A stretch of 64,000 nt of DNA from Caenorhabditis remanei. Taxonomy: Eukaryota; Nematoda; Chromadorea; Rhabditida; Rhabditidae. The notes under the pieces are model-generated. The model was not told the origin of the DNA, did not search any database, and saw only the letters and a program-made list of their open reading frames with translations. Below are positions 61,920 through 64,000 of this stretch, in pieces. Positions within the stretch are counted from its first letter, which is position 1; each line of letters opens with the position of its first letter. The DNA is taken from contig NC_071328.1 of NCBI RefSeq assembly GCF_010183535.1, forward strand, positions 7,192,001 to 7,256,000, read 5' to 3'. Position numbers and translations under genes: made by a program.

Positions 61920-63706
61920 AACAAATAAATTAGAAACATGGAGGATGTGGGTGAACAAGTTCCCCTGTATTTTTATTGAGTCTGTTGTATTCTTTTCTGT
62001 AAATCAACATTTCTGTCTTCTTTCCAATACTCTTTCAATTTCAAGTAGATTCTCTTTTTATTTCCAGAGTAAAAGTCGCTTCTATTTTTAATTGTTGCGA
62101 TTCCAGTCAATGCACCCCTTACTGTGAATTCTCCCTACTTCCCTCTCGAAATGCTGCTGTTGCCATATTTGTGTGATCTTTCTTCGCCTTTCTCATGTTT
62201 CCAATCATGAGTAATATACAGCCTGAGTGTCCCCTTCTCATGTTTCCATTAACTTCTGTGAATTTGTTCGTAACCTTATGGTTTTTTTCCGGAGGTGAAT
62301 AACCCCATTACGTTTTTTGTTGTTGTTGTGGTTAACATAAAATTAGTGTTTTTTTGAAATTTTTTCAGCATTTTCACATATGAAAATGGTTATCCTTCCG
62401 TAATTTCTATTTTCTAGACGTTCTCTTTATTCCTTTTCTCCACGTGATAGTCTTTTTGGAAGTTCCTGAAGGTGGTATTGCGTTCTCTAATTAATCGGTA
62501 CCAGTTTTTTCTTCCTTTTTCTTTCAGTCATGCTTTGTTGTTCTGCCTTTTCTAGAAAAAAAGTTCACCACTTGCTGATCAATGAACAAAATGTGACTGT
62601 TGCTGAAATTAATTCATTAGATTTCGAACGTTTTTCAAAGATTGCCCTTCAAAACTTCCTAGAAAACCTCTATTTCTCCTCATAAAATTCTGGTATTTAG
62701 CATTAAAATTTTTGTTACTCACAATTTTATCAATTTTGAGAAACGTTTCATGAAATTTCAGACATCCAGATAACTTTGATTTGACTTGAAATATATTTTA
62801 TTATTGAATTGTGTTGGGACAAAAGTTTTTAAAAGCCGTAAGTTTTCAGACAACGAAAATTTCGAAAATTGATTTTAAAAACCCTTCAAATTCTAAATTC
62901 TCGAGACAATGGGCGCGCCGGTAGAACCCCAGACTTCTAACTTTTTCCCAAAGGAGCGGTTTGTCTATAGAATCTGGCTGTCCATCCATTCAATTCAGTG
63001 GTCTGTCCTGTCAAATAAAGTGTCACTTTCTTTCTCTGCGGCGGATGTTTCTTTCATTCAAACACTGCCTCATCGCCTTGGTTTTCCTCTGTTTCTCTCC
63101 TCGACTCTCTCCATTTTCTGTTCTATTTCTTCATTTCAATGGAAAAAGAAGAGGGCAATTGTTTGGAATGAGGGAAGCATCCTTCCGTTTTTGACTCTAT
63201 TATATCGTACTTTTGAGTTGAATTCATTGGTATGGATATAGTTAGTTATTATACTGTCTACTAATTTTTAGGTCATTTATTCCTTTGACGGCCTTCTAAA
63301 GGAATATACCTAACAACCTGTAAAATGTATTCCTTGATTTTCGAAGATGTATTTTCAAATGTTCAATTAAATAAAATAGTTCTCTCGGTTAAAAAAACAA
63401 AACTATTGATTTTCTATCTTTTTCCATATTTATATTGCTGCTCTCTATGTCTCTTTTTTCCATTTTTGTGCCGCTGAACTCTCACTCTCTCTCACAATGT
63501 TTGCTGATTCACCAGCTTCGTGAAAATGGGAAAATCAAAAATCGGTTCCCTTTTTCTCGGCTAACGTTATTATTTCTTCAAAAATTATAGAAAAGTTTCT
63601 CTAAAGTTCCTAATCAATTTTATCTGATTCCATTTTTCTTCTAAACTTGCTTTTCAGAAATCCCATAGCTACACAAATCCAGATCAAGAACCATTTTCTT
63701 TAAAAA
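61920..63706. other. Upstream region of the RalGAP-alpha-like gene
   Basis: T-rich DNA with no supported gene; the frames at 62909-63241 lack domains. An acceptor TTTTCAG near 63652-63658 followed by an untranslated stretch before the ATG at 63707 suggests either a 5' UTR intron or a trans-splice site. Confidence 0.4.
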
Positions 63707-64000
63707 ATGTTTGCCCGAAAGGGTAAATCATCGGATGTGCAAGCAAGTATATCTCGATTCACTGATTTGAACAGGGATTGTGTCAGTCGAGTGAAACATT
63801 TGAAGATACTTCTTGATACGTTGACCACTAATGTGAGATTTCGAATTAATTGAAAGAACTCAAAACTCAATTAGTTCATTTTCAGGAAAAGCGTCAACTT
63901 CTCGATGAACACAGTTTTGAAACATTTCATTTAGTGGATGAACTTCTTCTCGTGAATGATGTTTCCAGTCAAATTGATAGTGCAATCGAAGCAGAATCAG
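63707..64000 (+). CDS. RalGAP alpha-like GTPase-activating protein (N-terminus, partial)
   Basis: Exon 1 is 63707-63832 (42 codons) and exon 2 starts at 63886 and runs off the window. The 80 visible residues, MFARKGKSSDV followed by CVSRVKHLKILLDTLTTNEKRQLLDEH, match by eye the N-terminus of animal RalGAP alpha subunits (MFSKKPHGDV, then LTRLKHLRVVLEN). RalGAP alpha/beta heterodimers stimulate GTP hydrolysis by Ral GTPases and are related to the tuberin Rheb-GAP; the GAP domain would be at the far C-terminus, outside this window. The match covers only the N-terminus, so the call is moderate. Confidence 0.6.

Overview
This is a nematode nuclear window, almost certainly from a Caenorhabditis species. 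Genes are compact, with many 45-60 bp introns bounded by the worm acceptor TTTCAG. Three genes are recognisable as pde-6, gpa-16 and pif-1, which I recall from the left part of C. elegans chromosome I. Every gene model below was built by joining exons by eye, and in each complete model the exon lengths sum to a multiple of three. Protein names rest on motif recognition, since no database search was possible.

Layout. 1-66: probable C-terminal end of an upstream gene. 67-6263: gene-poor, with a 179 bp palindromic MITE lying inside what looks like a decayed minus-strand chemoreceptor gene. 6264-10218 (+): ZFR-type zinc-finger/DZF RNA-binding protein, followed by six copies of a 130 bp tandem repeat. 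12841-21641 (-): pde-6, a PDE8-type cyclic-nucleotide phosphodiesterase. 22058-25863 (+): a secreted IL-17-like cystine-knot protein, divergent from pde-6. 26058-28367 (-): an 11-exon nematode protein of unknown function. 30286-32054 (+): gpa-16, a G-protein alpha subunit. 32654-33853 (+): an unknown single-pass membrane protein.

34242-49606 holds three M14 zinc carboxypeptidases with C-terminal ShKT-like modules, one minus and two plus, with a small Lys/Ser-rich membrane protein between the first and second. A candidate small secreted peptide gene follows at 49830-50260 (-). 52531-55958 (+): a five-pass membrane protein with prominin-like topology whose sixth exon is split by an 819 bp LTR element (identical 169 bp LTRs, 5 bp target duplication). 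56217-58915 (-): pif-1 helicase, head-to-head with an acidic AT-hook protein (59340-61919, +). 63707-64000 (+): first two exons of a RalGAP-alpha-like gene that runs off the window.

Functional themes: cyclic-nucleotide and heterotrimeric G-protein signalling (pde-6, gpa-16); secreted or cell-surface products (IL-17-like protein, carboxypeptidases, peptide candidate, membrane proteins); nuclear DNA and RNA handling (ZFR, PIF-1, AT-hook protein). The genes are mostly independent neighbours rather than one pathway. The strongest unexpected observation is the very young LTR insertion inside a coding exon.
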